DNA of 64,000 nt from Adiantum capillus-veneris (GCA_014529385.2 CM043964.1:108538587-108602586), one strand, 5' to 3'; counted from the stretch's first letter, positions 10,874-21,872 are shown. Made by a program: numbers and translations. Notes: generated by a model not told the origin, from the sequence alone.

Positions 10874-11743
10874 GCCCAAGCTCAAAGAAGGACGAACGAA
10901 CCCATAGTTGAAGAACCAAAAACCGATGCCCAAGGTTCAGAAACGAGAAATCAGAGAAGCACTTGGAAAGCTAGAAAGGCGCGTAGGAAAGCCAGGAAAG
11001 AACGAGAGCAAACAGCCCTATCCGAGGAGTTGAAACATACAAAGGACAGATTGGAGCGGTTAGAGGATCTAGCTAGCCTAAGCTCACACACCACAGCAAC
11101 CATAGCACCCAAGGAAATAGTAGATCCCAAAAGTGCAGGATCAGGAGGATCTGTATTGGCAGACAAGGTAAATGAGCAGTTGGATGCGCTTCTAAAAGCT
11201 TATGAAGCTCGACTTAAAAAGAACCAAACCCAGGAGCAAAGGTGGATGACTTATCCATATGCAGAAATAGAAAAACAGAGGTTGGATATGTGTAAAAAGA
11301 TGATCAAAACAGCTCAATCATTGATGGAAGACCCGCTGGATAAACCTGCAAATTGGCATGAGGCACCAGCTCCAACCCCTATCCAAACAACTTTAGAGAA
11401 ACATGTGGAAACAAAGGAAAGACTCACTAATGCCTATGAGTCCAGAGGAGAGCCTATCATAGTGCCAAATACCACAGATAAGACAAGTGATGGGTTCTAG
11501 CCTAAAATATTGGCAGAAATGGGTAAGGACTATAACGGTCTAAAAGATCTATGGAAGCAAATCCGTGAGGCCAATGAGGCTAATAGGATGAGTAACCACA
11601 TGAATAGCACGAGAAAAGAAAAGAATGTGATCTTACCTCCTATTGAAGAATTTGAGGCAAGGTCGCAAATGAACTTTGAGATACATTCACAAGGGGGAGA
11701 CCAAAGATCAATTAGTCGAGGCACAACCAACCAGACTCATTGA
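10874..11743 (+). pseudogene. G1 Gag C-terminal coiled segment
   Basis: It continues the frame of the knuckles past TGA 10871 and contains a basic, heptad-like stretch (KARKARRKARKEREQTALSE onward to LERLEDL, near 10960-11070) and a conserved block YAEIEKQRLDMCKKMIKTAQ. A TAG at 11498 interrupts it, and the segment LKDLWKQIREANEANRMSN follows. The minus-strand copy at 62030-62300 has the same blocks and also a TAG at the corresponding place. No enzyme motif is present. It lies between nucleocapsid and protease, longer than usual for gypsy. Confidence 0.6.
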
Positions 11744-12366
11744 GAACTTTACCCTCTTACCTGGGAGAGTACGAAGCCAACAAGTCGGAAGTGAGAGCAA
11801 TCCCATCTCAAAGACTTTCTTCTAACAAGGTGATGGATTTGCAAGGATTGATTGAGTTGTTATCCACCCCGGTGACATGCACAATCATGTTAGCAGAACT
11901 CCTAAGGTTAAGGCCAAACATGTGGACCACAGTAGGAAAATGCCTAGAAAAATTTGGATTGAAAGACCCCACCTTGAAGCTACAAGAAGAGATCAGAGAG
12001 TTAGACAGGCCTCAACTAAACACTAGGCCAGTACCATTGAATAAGGTTGGAGAATATTGCGAGGGAGAAGATGGAAACACCACGCTACCAGTAGAATTCC
12101 AAGGAGTAGTTTCCAAAGCTATTCTTGAAAGTGGAGCGGGAGTTTCTATCGCCACCAAGGAAATCTGGAAAAAATGGGGAAAACCAGCTTTGAGGGTTAC
12201 CAGAATGAAACTGCAATTGGCAGATGGGTTCATGGAGAAGCCTCTAGGACTCTTAGAAAAAGTGATTGTCACTTCGTGCGAAATCGAGTACGAGCATATA
12301 TTTGCAATAGTCGATTTCGACAAAAAGAACAATTATGAGATCATCTTGGGACGACCATCCATGTGA
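11740..12366 (+). pseudogene. G1 protease (first retropepsin-like domain)
   Basis: The 208-codon frame carries a retropepsin core in its second half: VVSKAILESGAGVSIAT at the active-site position and YEIILGRPSM at the C-terminal ILG-R-P position. In the family the catalytic motif is D-S/T-G-A. Here the Asp is Glu, which would be expected to abolish or strongly weaken cleavage. Retropepsins are homodimers that mature Gag-Pol. A frameshift separates this frame from Gag upstream, and a TGA at 12364 ends it, in frame with the linker that follows. Confidence 0.8.
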
Positions 12367-13377
12367 CAATTGAAGATGGTCCAAGATTGGGGTTATGACC
12401 ACATATACCTCAGACATGGCGAGACAACAACTAAAATACACCTGAAAGACCATAGTTACAAAGATGTGAACCAAACACCTGTGGAAGAGTTTGATTCGGC
12501 TACAGTAGCAGGATCACAACTCCTAGCATGGTTAGGGCAACCAAAAGAGCTATGGATGTGTGGAGCTTCACATTGCGGAAGCTTAAGAATAGAGGAATGC
12601 GTCTTGGAAAGAGCAATTGAAGACAAAGAGTATATTCCGGAACCTTTCCCTGAAGATGCCTTGGAACCTCTAGAATGGGAACACATACTAGCAACATTGG
12701 ATGTCTGTACCATTACCGATAGTCCAACAACAAAATTTTGCGATATGGATGGCTATGATGTCTTACCCTATTACATGGTAAGAGTTATACCAGAAAAAAA
12801 GACTGTAGAACCACCAGAACAAGAAAAGTTTTACAACTCCTCTGAACATTTGGAATTAAATGATGATGCAGATAATGAGTGTTCAGACACCTCAAGTGAG
12901 CGTGGAAATGAAACCGAGAATATCAAGTTTTATGATTTTGCTTATCAACACCCTAGACGCCAAGAACGCTATAGGAGGAAACGAGCAAGAAACAAAGCGA
13001 GAGAGAACCTGATGACGAGGATAAAAGGTAAAACTCACTATTTGATGCTTGTAAAAGCAGAGGATTGTGTAAAAAATCAAATATTAGGAAGATTCTCAAA
13101 AAATTGAAAAGAAATAACGCGAGAGGAAATAAAACAGTTACGAAAAGCTAAAACCGAAACAAAATCACAAAAATCAAAAAAATCAAAAAAAGAAACAACA
13201 AAAGACCAAGAGTGGACCAAACTGGAGCGTAAACAGAAATACCAAGAACTAAAACGGTCTTTGAGAGAGATATGGACTACTGAAGAAGATAGTGATGGTA
13301 AAGGGGAGTCAAAAAAGGGGAACATGAACGTACCATCACACTATCGGAAATTTACTATCCAGGACTGAAAAATCATC
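12367..13377 (+). pseudogene. G1 linker between protease and RT
   Basis: About 1 kb in the same frame as protease and RT, broken by stops at 13105 and 13366. It begins with a region continuing the protease fold (KMVQDWGYDHIYLRHGE) and goes on to acidic and then strongly basic segments (RRKRARNKARE; QKSKKSKKE). I recognise no domain. The level-0 remnant at 39343-39700 aligns with its second half. Confidence 0.6.
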
Positions 13378-14554
13378 ATGACACCACCAGTCAGGGAAAG
13401 AACAAACCAAGAATCTTACGATGGGCCTGAAAATGTATTAAAGATAGACCTCGTAGAACCAGGTGCAAAGCCTCAGCCGGTCTATATAGCTAACGATTTA
13501 GAGCCTGAGGAGGAAGAACAGCTAACACAACTTCTCAAGAAGTATAAAGATGTGTTCGTGTGGTCCTATAAAGACCTCAAAAGAGTTGATCCATTGATAT
13601 GCCAAGATACAATTCCTTTGAAATCGGATGCAAAACCTAGCAAACAACGTCCTTATACATATAATGACACATTTGCTAAACGAATCAAAGAAGAGATTGA
13701 TAAACTGATGGAAGATGAATTCATCTATGAAATCGAACATACAAATTGGGTGTCACCCATTGTGGTAGTTCCCAAAAAGAATGGAAAACTGCGAGTGTGT
13801 TAAACCTCAAGAAGGTGAATGCAGCAACCATAAGGGATAATTATCCCTTGCCAATCACAGAACATGTACTTGAGCGAGTGGCCGGGAAACGGGCTTATTC
13901 CTTTCTGGATGGGTTTTCAGGATACAACCAACTGGCAATAGCAAGGGAGGATCAACACAAAAAAACGTTTGCCACAAAATGGGGGATTTATGAGTATCGA
14001 GTTATGCCATTTGGCTTAACTAATGCACCAGCCACTTTCCAGAGGTTAATGACTCACGTATTCAAGGAATACCTAAGAATATTCTTAGAAATTTACATGG
14101 ATGACCTATGTGTACACTCTCTTCTATGAGAGGAACATATTGACCATTTGCAAAAGATCTTTGAAAAGTGGAGGACATATCGAGTCTGTCTTAACCCGGA
14201 AAAGTGTGTATTCATGGTTAAGCAAGGCCGAATCTTAGGACACATTGTCTAAAGAAATGGCATAACCACAGACCTAGACAAAGTCAAAGTCATTGTAGAC
14301 CTACCCAGGCCTACTAATGCGAAACAAGTGCAATCCTTCATGGGACACTGCGGATATTATCGAAGATTCATATACATGTATGCAGTTATCGCACAACCTC
14401 TGTATTGTTTGCTAGTCAATTTCGAGTGGACCGAGGACTGTGAAACTTCATTCCAAAAGCTGAAGGAAAACCTTATATCAGCACCTGTACTAAAGGCACC
14501 AGATTGTGAAAAGATATTCCATGTGCACATTGATGCTTCAACATATGCCATTGG
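13378..14554 (+). pseudogene. G1 reverse transcriptase and start of RNase H
   Basis: RT motifs in order: KQRPYTYND, VSPIVVVPKKNGKLRVC, YPLPITEHVLERV, SFLDGFSGYNQLAIA, YRVMPFGLTNAPATFQRLM and the catalytic YMDD (near 14094). The thumb and connection (FMGHCGYYRRFI, FEWTEDCETSFQKLK) follow, then the first RNase H Asp in HIDAST (near 14530). The enzyme copies the element RNA into DNA. Breaks: stop TAA at 13801 with a frameshift, TGA at 14127 and TAA near 14249. At 14554 the C1 copia element interrupts the gene; it resumes at 19794. Confidence 0.92.
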
Positions 14555-14876
14555 TGTTGAGATGTCGAGCTCTACACCTTGAGATGGCATCCACTACGGG
14601 TCTTGGCTGCTTACGGCATTTACTCACTGGCGCGTTAGGTGACCGACACGGAGGATCTCTGCCAGTGATTCTACAGCTGGACTACACTTATAGTGCCAGC
14701 CTAGTATGCTTCTAGCGAGTTCACACTTAGTGACCGCATGTACATATGTGCTACTTTTTAGCTTTAGCACTTAGTCATTTTGTACTCTCTTTTCTGTGAA
14801 GAAGAAGAAGAAGCTTTCCATCTCTGTGTGCTTTGTGCTTGTCTTGTGTAGCTCTCTTGCATCCTCATTCTTTACA
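14555..14876 (+). repeat. C1 5' LTR
   Basis: 322 bp, from TGTTGAGATGTCGAG to CATTCTTTACA. It is preceded by target copy ATTGG and followed directly by the primer site. Confidence 0.97.
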
Positions 14877-14888
14877 TGGTATCAGAGC
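14877..14888 (+). other. C1 primer binding site
   Basis: TGGTATCAGAGC directly after the LTR is complementary to the 3' end of initiator Met-tRNA, the standard primer of plant copia elements. Confidence 0.95.
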
Positions 14889-15189
14889 CTGGTGCAGGTA
14901 AGAGAGGCTAAGAGAGCAAGAGCATCACAATCCCTTCGTTCGCAATCCACGACTAGATGCCGAAGGCGCCTCGTGCAACGAATTTTTTTTTAGGGTTTTT
15001 TCGCACAAGTTTCTGAACAGGTCTCCAAAGTGCAGTATACAGAGATTTACTGTACAAGTACAATGGTTTTATGTACGCTTGATTGTGGACACTCGTTGAG
15101 TGTAGAAAGCATTACAGGTACCACGATAGCAGGTTCAGCAGATTTGCAGGTTTTTGCAGATTGTAGCTATTTTGTCTTAGTGCTTCAAG

Positions 15190-16140
15190 ATGTCTGACGG
15201 TTTCAGTCAGATTGTTACTGAGAAGCTTGAGAAAAATAACTACCCTGCATGGAAGTTCAGAATAACAAATTTCCTAAAAGGAAAAGGTTATTGGGACTAT
15301 GTAGAAGGAGACAATGAAAAGGAACCAGAGATTCCCTAGGCAAATGCTACAGCAGAACAAAGGAAAGCTTTGAGGACTGGCAACAAGGCCAGAGCAAAGT
15401 GATGTATTGGTTTTCTATGAGCATCATAGATGGCATGATGGGCTATCTACAGGATGCTGAAACCCCCGCCATTGCATGGAGAAACTTATGCAGAGTGTTC
15501 GAGGTGAACACCAAGGCCAGGAAGCTTCAACTAAAGTCGGAGCTAAATCAGGTTAAGAGGAACAACCTCTCAATCAATGATTATGCCTTGAAGATCAAGA
15601 GTATCATTGAGGCTCTTGGATCTATTAAAGTCTCAGTGGAAGACGATGACATTGTCCGTGCATGCTTGGATGGTCTAGGAGATGAGTATGTACATTTTAG
15701 GTCTTCCATGAATACAAGAGACGACATCCTCGTGTTCCAAGATTTGATTTCTATGCTTATTCTTGAGGAGAAGAACCTTGATACATCTTCTTCTCATTGC
15801 AGAAATAATTCTGAACAAGCCTCTATTCTAACTCCAGCAGAGGTAGAGGTAGAGGTCGTGGTCGAGGACCAAGGGGTTGCAGGGGCCAATTTCTGGAAGG
15901 TCAATCAAATCAAAACAATACAGGTGGCAGGGGAAACCAGTCTCAAGTCAGGGGGAGTCAAAGAGGTCGTGGTGCAGGATCAAGCAGGCAGCAACATACT
16001 CCATATAGCAGAGAATGTTGGACTTGTGGTGAAAGAGGTCACATGTCACGTGACTGTCCAAAGGGAAAAGCAAGTGGAAAGAGAGAACAGGGAAACTATG
16101 CATCTACTAGCAGAGATGCAGATGACAACAAAAACGAGCG
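15190..16140 (+). pseudogene. C1 Gag
   Basis: The ATG at 15190 opens MSDGFSQIVTEKLEKNNYPA, the usual start of copia Gag with the N-Y-x-x-W core (LEKNNYPAWKFRI). A TAG near 15337 and a frameshift near 15375 follow. The long middle (15399-15800) carries the copia Gag helix region, LQLKSELNQVKRNN to LILEEKNL. A second frameshift near 15830 leads to an arginine-glycine-rich stretch (RGRGRGRGPRG) and the zinc knuckle CWTCGERGHMSRDC at about 16017-16058. The knuckle runs without a break into the protease frame. Gag coats and packages the RNA. Confidence 0.9.
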
Positions 16141-16624
16141 CATGTTTGTTATGCAGCATGTAATGAATACAATGACTGTAGAGAATTCCACCCAAGATGA
16201 TGTTTGGTATGTGGATTCAGGTGCCTCTAATCACATGAAGTCTCGTGGAGAGTGGTTTAGAGATATGTGCAAACCAGATGTGTCAGGCTATGTGCAGACA
16301 GGAGATGACACAGCTCACCCCATTGCTCATGTAGGGGACATACCTCTAAATACAAAGAGTGGGAAATCAAAGTACTTAGCAGATGTACTTCATGTCCCAA
16401 ACATTACAAAGAATCTTGTTTCTGTTGGACAAATGGTTGAGCAGGGTTTGCAGGTTCGCTTCAATCCAAATGGCTGTTATGTAGACGATTTCCAGAATGG
16501 CTGTAAGCTAATCACAGAGGGCAAATGTGTGGGAAGAATGTTTACGCTGAATGTAGACATGCCTGAGGTAAAAGCTGCATTATTTGCACAGGGCACAGGT
16601 GTTGTGGCTGATGTTGACATTTGA
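16141..16624 (+). pseudogene. C1 protease and pre-integrase region
   Basis: The same frame as the zinc knuckle. The aspartic protease motif is WYVDSGASNHM near 16206, with the catalytic D-S-G-A intact, followed by LADVLHVPNITKNLVSVGQM, a conserved part of copia protease. The frame ends at a TGA at 16622, where a Trp codon is expected just before the H-K-R-I-G-H part of the GAG-pre-integrase domain. Confidence 0.88.
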
Positions 16625-17436
16625 CACAAACGCATTGGCCATGTCAATGAGCAGAGATTGCGCAGCATGCAATCAAAATAGATTGTAAAAGGTTTGCCCA
16701 AATTCAAGGTAGATGGTATGCATAAAGTGTGTGTAGCATGCCGCAATGTATGTAAAAAGCCACTTGAGGTGGTGCACACAGATGTTTGGGGTCCAACCAA
16801 TACTGCAAGTATACATGGTTGCAGGTATTATGTCTCTTTCATTGATGACCATATGAGGAAAGTATGGGTCTACTTCATGTGTAACAAAAGTGAAGTGTTT
16901 GGTCACTTTCAAGACTTCAAAGTCATGATTGAGAAGGAGACAGATATGCAAATCAAGACATTGAGGTCAGATGGAGGGGGAGAGTACTTCTCCAATGATT
17001 TTTTATATTTTCTGCGAATGCATGGTATACGCAAGTAGTTTACATGCAGATATACTCCACAACAGAATGGGGTCGCAGAAAGGAAAAACAGACACATTGC
17101 AGAGGTTGCACGTGCATTGATGAATGAGAAGAACATGCCCCATCATTTCTGGGCTGAAGCCGTAAATACAGCTGTGTACATTATGAACAAGACACCTACA
17201 ACTACGGTGCATGATGTAACACCTAAGGAAAAGTTTACAGGTACAAAGCCTGATTTGGCACACTTGAAAGTGTTTGGCTGCATAGCTTACGTGCATGTAC
17301 CAGATGAGTTGCGTAGGAAATTGGATCCTAAACCAGAGAAATGTATTCTTATGGGATATTCCCTTGAACAAAAGGGGTACAGGTGCTACAATCCTACTAC
17401 ACGAGAATTACGAGATGAGATGTAGTCTTTGATGAG
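16625..17436 (+). pseudogene. C1 integrase
   Basis: After TGA 16622 the frame reads HKRIGHVNEQRL, then TAG at 16679. The N-terminal zinc site keeps its His pair and the first Cys, but the CVAC pair is followed almost directly by KKPLEVVHTDVWGP: roughly 20 residues normally found between are missing. Catalytic residues are visible: D in HTDVWGP, D in LRSDGGGEY, E in QQNGVAERKN. Another TAG is at 17036, and a 4-base insertion near 17415 shifts the frame before DEMSSWYS. Integrase joins element DNA to the chromosome. This copy is inactive. Confidence 0.9.
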
Positions 17437-19494
17437 ATGAGCAGCTGGTACAGTAATGCACATGGCACTATTGGGGCTGATGTAAAAAATGATGTGGTTG
17501 TACAAAATGTGAGGCCACAGTCACAGGTTTTGAGTGGACCACAAGAGTTCTCTTCTCGTGGCTCTGTTGAGAAACCATGGAATGGTAGACTACGTACACA
17601 GGTTACTCCACCAACAGGTACGTGGAATGTATCACGAAAAGGAAAGGAAAAGGTTGATGAACCTCCCTTTATGGCTGATGCATCATCAGGTTTTTCACAT
17701 GTAGACATGGATTCAGATGGTTCTGAACAAAGTCTTGATGAGGAATTTGGAATTCCGGCTGTTAGGACACCTGGTGTAAGGAAAATACAAGAAGATGCTA
17801 GAGGGCAAAGGAGTGACCCAGGACCGCGCAGATCTAATAGAGTCAGAAATCCAGTTCAGAAATTGACTTATGATGGGTATCTAGCGCATCACCAAGCCTA
17901 CATGGCTAAGGTGATACAGGATGTGGAGCCCACATGTTTTGAGGATGCAGTTGGAAATGTGCATTGGGATGATGCAATGAATGAAGAGATGGCTGCATTG
18001 GAAGCAAACGACACATGGGAGCTGGTGCCATTGCCAAGTGGCAAGAAAGCTATTGGCTGTAAATGGGTGTATAAAACCAAGCATAAGGCTGATGGTAACA
18101 TTGAGCATCACAAGGCAAGGCTGGTTGCAAAGGGTTATGCACAGACGTATGGCATAGACTATGAGGAGACCTTTGCTCCAGTGGCAAAGATGACGACTGT
18201 GAGAGCTGTCATAGCAGTGGTTGCATTTAGAGGATGGATTATGCATCAAATGGATGTAAAGAATGACTTCTTGAATGGTGAGTTGCAAGAGGAAGTGTAT
18301 ATGGATCAGCCACCTGGTTATGTCGATCCAGGTTACCCAGATTATGTATGCAGACTTCTCAAAGCTTTGTATGGTTTGAAGAAGGGCTCTAGAGCATGGT
18401 ATCACAGGATTGCCAAGTATCTTATAAGTATTGGTTTTAGGAGAGCTCATGCTGATCATTCATTCTATGTACGTGAGAGTGATGTGGGGATTGTGGTCAT
18501 TACCATATATGTAGATGACCTTATTATTTTTGGTGACAATGCTATGGAGATTGACCATGTGAAGGGTCTTCTCAAACAGGAGTTTGAAATGAAAGATTTA
18601 GGCGAGTTGCGCTACTTTCTTGGCATTGAGGTGATCAGGACTCCAGTGGGTGTATGGCTATCACAGAGAGAGTATGCTTTGGACATGTTGTCAAAGTATG
18701 GTATGGCTGATTGTAAGCCAATTTCTATTCACTTGGATGTGAATGCAAAGCTGAGTGCAGAGAAGGGTGATATTGTTGAGGATGTCAACATGTACAGGAA
18801 GATTGTGGGTAGTCTAATCTACTTGACTATCACGAAGCCAGACTTGAGCTACACAGTAGGCTTGGAGAGTCAGTTCATGCAGCTTCCGAGGAAGCCACAT
18901 TTGGATGGAGTACGACGCACACTTAGGTATGTGCAAGGTACTCTTGACTACGCATTGTTCTATGCAGCAGATGCACCATTATCATTGTATGGGTATACAA
19001 ATGCAGATTGGGCAGGTAGCATTGTTGATAGGAGATCTACGAGTGGCTTCATGTTCTCTTTTAGGAGTGCTGCTGTTACTTGGAGCAGCAAAAAGCAGCC
19101 TACGGTTGCTTTATCGAGCACAGAGGCCGAGTACAGAGGTGCAGCAGTTGCGGTGTGCGAGGTAGCTTGGCTACGCACATTACTTGAGGACTTGGGAGTG
19201 CATGTGGACCAGCAGATTTTCATCCATTGTGACAACCTCAGCAGCATGCAGTTGGCTAGGAACCCAGTGTTCCATGCCAGGACCAAACACATAGAGTTCC
19301 ATTACCACTACGTTCGAGAGCGAGTGTTGGCGGGCGGCATCGACTTGGTCTACGTCAACACAGAGGAGCAGATACCGGATATCTTTACCAAGGCCTTCGG
19401 AGCTGAGAAGATTCGACGTTTCTGGACTATGCTTGGACTCTACGACATGCAGAGCTCGAGGGGGAGTGTTGAGATGTCGAGCTCTACACCTTGA
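17437..19494 (+). CDS. C1 reverse transcriptase-RNase H, open 685 codons
   Basis: The frame is open throughout. Residues 1-150 are the variable IN-RT linker. RT follows with WELVPLPSGKKAIGCKW, KARLVAKGYAQ, the first catalytic Asp at QMDV (residue 273; the family's usual KTAFL reads KNDFL here), LYGLKKGSRAWY and YVDD at 358-361. RNase H has Asp 524 (TNADWAG), Glu 563 (STEAEY) and Asp 599 (HCDN). The last residues run into the 3' LTR. It would not be made as a separate protein, since copia pol is translated with Gag and the upstream parts are broken. The ATG is simply the first after the frameshift. Confidence 0.93.
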   Translation: MSSWYSNAHGTIGADVKNDVVVQNVRPQSQVLSGPQEFSSRGSVEKPWNGRLRTQVTPPTGTWNVSRKGKEKVDEPPFMADASSGFSHVDMDSDGSEQSLDEEFGIPAVRTPGVRKIQEDARGQRSDPGPRRSNRVRNPVQKLTYDGYLAHHQAYMAKVIQDVEPTCFEDAVGNVHWDDAMNEEMAALEANDTWELVPLPSGKKAIGCKWVYKTKHKADGNIEHHKARLVAKGYAQTYGIDYEETFAPVAKMTTVRAVIAVVAFRGWIMHQMDVKNDFLNGELQEEVYMDQPPGYVDPGYPDYVCRLLKALYGLKKGSRAWYHRIAKYLISIGFRRAHADHSFYVRESDVGIVVITIYVDDLIIFGDNAMEIDHVKGLLKQEFEMKDLGELRYFLGIEVIRTPVGVWLSQREYALDMLSKYGMADCKPISIHLDVNAKLSAEKGDIVEDVNMYRKIVGSLIYLTITKPDLSYTVGLESQFMQLPRKPHLDGVRRTLRYVQGTLDYALFYAADAPLSLYGYTNADWAGSIVDRRSTSGFMFSFRSAAVTWSSKKQPTVALSSTEAEYRGAAVAVCEVAWLRTLLEDLGVHVDQQIFIHCDNLSSMQLARNPVFHARTKHIEFHYHYVRERVLAGGIDLVYVNTEEQIPDIFTKAFGAEKIRRFWTMLGLYDMQSSRGSVEMSSSTP
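19452..19466 (+). other. C1 polypurine tract
   Basis: A purine-rich stretch ending GAGGGGGAG directly before the 3' LTR. It is the plus-strand primer for reverse transcription. Confidence 0.85.
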
Positions 19495-19788
19495 GCTGGC
19501 ATCCACTACGGGTCTTGGCCGCTTATGGCATTTACTCACTGGCGCGTTAGGTGATCGACACGGAGGATCTCTACCAGTGATTCTACAGCTGGACTACACT
19601 TATAGTGCCAGCCTAGTACGCTTCTAGCGAGTTCACACTTTGTGACCGCATGTACATACGTGCTACTTTTCAGCTTTAGCACTTAGTCATTTTGTACTCT
19701 CTTTTCTGTGAAGAAGAAGAAGAAGCTTTCCATCTCTGTGTTCTTTGTGCTTGTCTTGTGTAGCTCTCTTGCATCCTCATTCTTTACA
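19467..19788 (+). repeat. C1 3' LTR
   Basis: 322 bp, colinear with 14555-14876 without gaps, about ten substitutions. It is followed by target copy ATTGG, after which the G1 RNase H frame resumes. Confidence 0.97.
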
Positions 19789-19793
19789 ATTGG

Positions 19794-20180
19794 AAGTATT
19801 TTAGCTCAACCGGGAGACAGAACAATGGATTTTCCGGTTTGCTATACGAGCCGACAGTTAAACAGTGCGGAAAAGAACTACACAACCACCGAGCGGGAAG
19901 GGTTAGGAATGATTTATGCTATAAAGAAATTTCGGCATTATTTGCTTGCAAACAAATTTGTGTTCTTCACAGATCATCAAGCTCTTTTGTACCTGGTAAA
20001 TAAACCTTGCAATACAGGGAGAATCTTAAGTTGGTTTATTATATTGCTAGAATTTGACTTCACAGTGGTGGTCAAAAAGGGTAAAACCCATCTACGAGCG
20101 GATCATCTTTCAAGGATACACAACGGGGAAGCTCCTGAAGAAGTAGATGATGACATACCAGATGCTTATCTTTTCAACAT
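19794..20180 (+). pseudogene. G1 RNase H, continuation after C1
   Basis: It resumes with ILAQPGDRTMDFPVCYTSRQL and carries the remaining catalytic positions: Glu in TTEREGLG, Asp in FFTDHQALLYL and the final Asp in LRADHLSRI. RNase H removes RNA from the RNA-DNA hybrid. It leads in the same frame into the RNase H-integrase connector. Confidence 0.92.
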
Positions 20181-20545
20181 TGAAATGTTACCCAAATGGT
20201 CTCAGGAAATGGTTAGCATTATTTCCTTTGGAAGTGGGTTTGATAATACGGAATGCAGATCCAAACATCAAACAATTCGACAAACAAAAACTTCCAGTTG
20301 ATAGCAGGACGGCTGTATCATCTTGGATCGGACCTAATCCTACGATTATGTATAAATTCGGAAGAATTCGAGTGCTACCTTCAAGAGGCACATGTCCAGG
20401 GTTGTGCATTTCATTGTTCAACAGTGAAGACACACCAGAGACTGAACAGTTAGGGGTTTATTGGCCAACTATGTATGCGGACACATTCTTATGTTACCAA
20501 TTGTACTATATGTAGTGCCAAACGACCAGTGGATCATGCAACTTT
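20181..20545 (+). pseudogene. G1 first H2C2-type zinc module
   Basis: A connector (LPKWSQEMVSII) is followed, across small frameshifts, by FQLIAGRLYHLGSDLILRLC, then EAHVQGCAFHCST and VYWPTMYAD, and NCTICSAKRPVDHATLFQV. This has the order His-His-Cys-Cys and the spacing words of a gypsy integrase N-terminal zinc-binding module. A second, better-kept module of the same design starts directly after it, so I read this as a tandem duplicate. The His-x3-His spacing and nearby residues are altered, which could mean decay or divergence. Confidence 0.7.
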
Positions 20546-21872
20546 GTTTCAGGTAAACATAACACCTCCATGGAGTCAATATCTCATTGAATTCTTAACC
20601 ACCAGGACGTTCCCTGAGAACATCACAAGAGCATGAAAAAAATCTATAGAGCTGGAAGCTCGTGACTTTCAGTTAATATGGAACCAACTCTATAAGCGAG
20701 GTAAGGACAATCAACTTAGAATCTGTGCAAGTGAAAGTGAATACCTGCTGATTCTAGAACATGCACATAGCGGAATAAGTGGAGGCCATTTTGCGGGCGA
20801 TAAGACGACAAAAATTGTCTTAACTACAGGAATTTGGTGGCCTACATTGCACATGGATGCTGAAGAGTTTGTAAAGCGTTGTGACGCATGTCAACGCACC
20901 AAGGTGCCAATAAAAAGAGATGAGATGCCATTACGACCAATGATGGGAGCAAGAGCATTTGCAAAATGGGGCATTGATTTTGTGGGACCTATAGCACCCC
21001 CTACATATCGCACCCATACCCAATATATCATTGTGGCTACGGACTATCTCACAAAATGGGTCGAAGCCAAAGCAACACAAAAAGCTGATGCACGCACCAC
21101 GGCACAATTTTTGTATGAGAATGTTTTTGTACGTTACGGGTTACCAATAGAAATTGTCAGTGACCGTGGAAGACATTTTCTCAATGAAGTCATTGAATAT
21201 CTGCTAGAGGAATTCATGGTCATACATAGGAAATCCGCACCATACCATCCACAGGCAAATGGGCAGGCTGAGGCCACTAATAAAACACTATGCACGGTTC
21301 TCACTAAAATAGTGTCAGAATCAAGAACAGATTGGGATCAGCAGCTACACTCAACACTATGGGCATACAGGGTAGCTTACAAAACATCAATAGGAACAAC
21401 ACCATACAACATGGTGTTTGGCCTAAATGTTATACTACCTATAGATTTTTTAATTCCAACCCTATGAGTAGAAAAAAGCTTAGAATGGACAGGGCATGAG
21501 CTCTCTTCAAGAATTGATGATCTTGAAAAGCTAGATGAACTCCGCTTACGAGCTGTCGCTTCAATCTATGCTAAAAAGAGAAGACAAAAGGAATTTTTTG
21601 ACAAACATGTGCGTACCAAAGAGTTCAAAACAGGTGATTACGTACTTGTTTATACCTTGAAGCAACATGCCAAGAAACTTAAAAAGGGAGGGATGGGACC
21701 ATTTGTGATCAGTGATCTATCACAAAGTGGAGCTGTCAAGCTTGCTACATTAGCAGGTGAAGAAATGCCAAACTGGATTAGTGGATGTCGACTGAAGAGG
21801 TACCATCTACCACTCACACAGGAGATGCTCCAACAAATTTATCAAGGAAAACAAAGAATGAAGAAAAAATAG
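20546..21872 (+). pseudogene. G1 integrase
   Basis: The second zinc module runs from PPWSQYLIEFLTTRTFPEN through FQLIWNQLYKRGKDNQLRIC and HAHSGISGGHFAGDKT to WWPTLHMDAEE and CDACQRTK. In the frame opening at 20847 the core has Asp 44 (WGIDFVGP), Asp 106 (VSDRGRHF) and Glu 142 (PQANGQAEATNK): the complete D-D-35-E set. A stop at 21465 separates the C-terminal part, which includes FKTGDYVLVYTLKQHAKKL and GPFVISDL (GPF-type module). I find no chromodomain after it. The frame has a TAG at 21870 and continues into the second protease-like domain. Confidence 0.9.

Larger units (their letters stand above)
14555..19788 (+). mobile_element. C1: Ty1/copia element inserted in G1
   Basis: 5234 bp with LTRs of 322 bp each, Met-tRNA primer site, copia order Gag-PR-IN-RT-RNase H, purine tract, and a perfect 5-bp target duplication ATTGG (14550-14554 and 19789-19793). 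I count about ten differences between the LTRs, near 3 percent. It sits inside the RNase H codons of G1 and is thus the youngest datable layer of the nest. Gag and IN are broken, while the RT-RNase H frame is intact over 685 codons. Confidence 0.97.

Noticed and set aside
14796-14993. Short ORF beginning MKKKKKLSISVCFVLVLCSS, like a signal peptide
   Set aside because: It lies across the end of the C1 5' LTR and primer site; the same sequence recurs in the 3' LTR. It is LTR sequence, not a gene.
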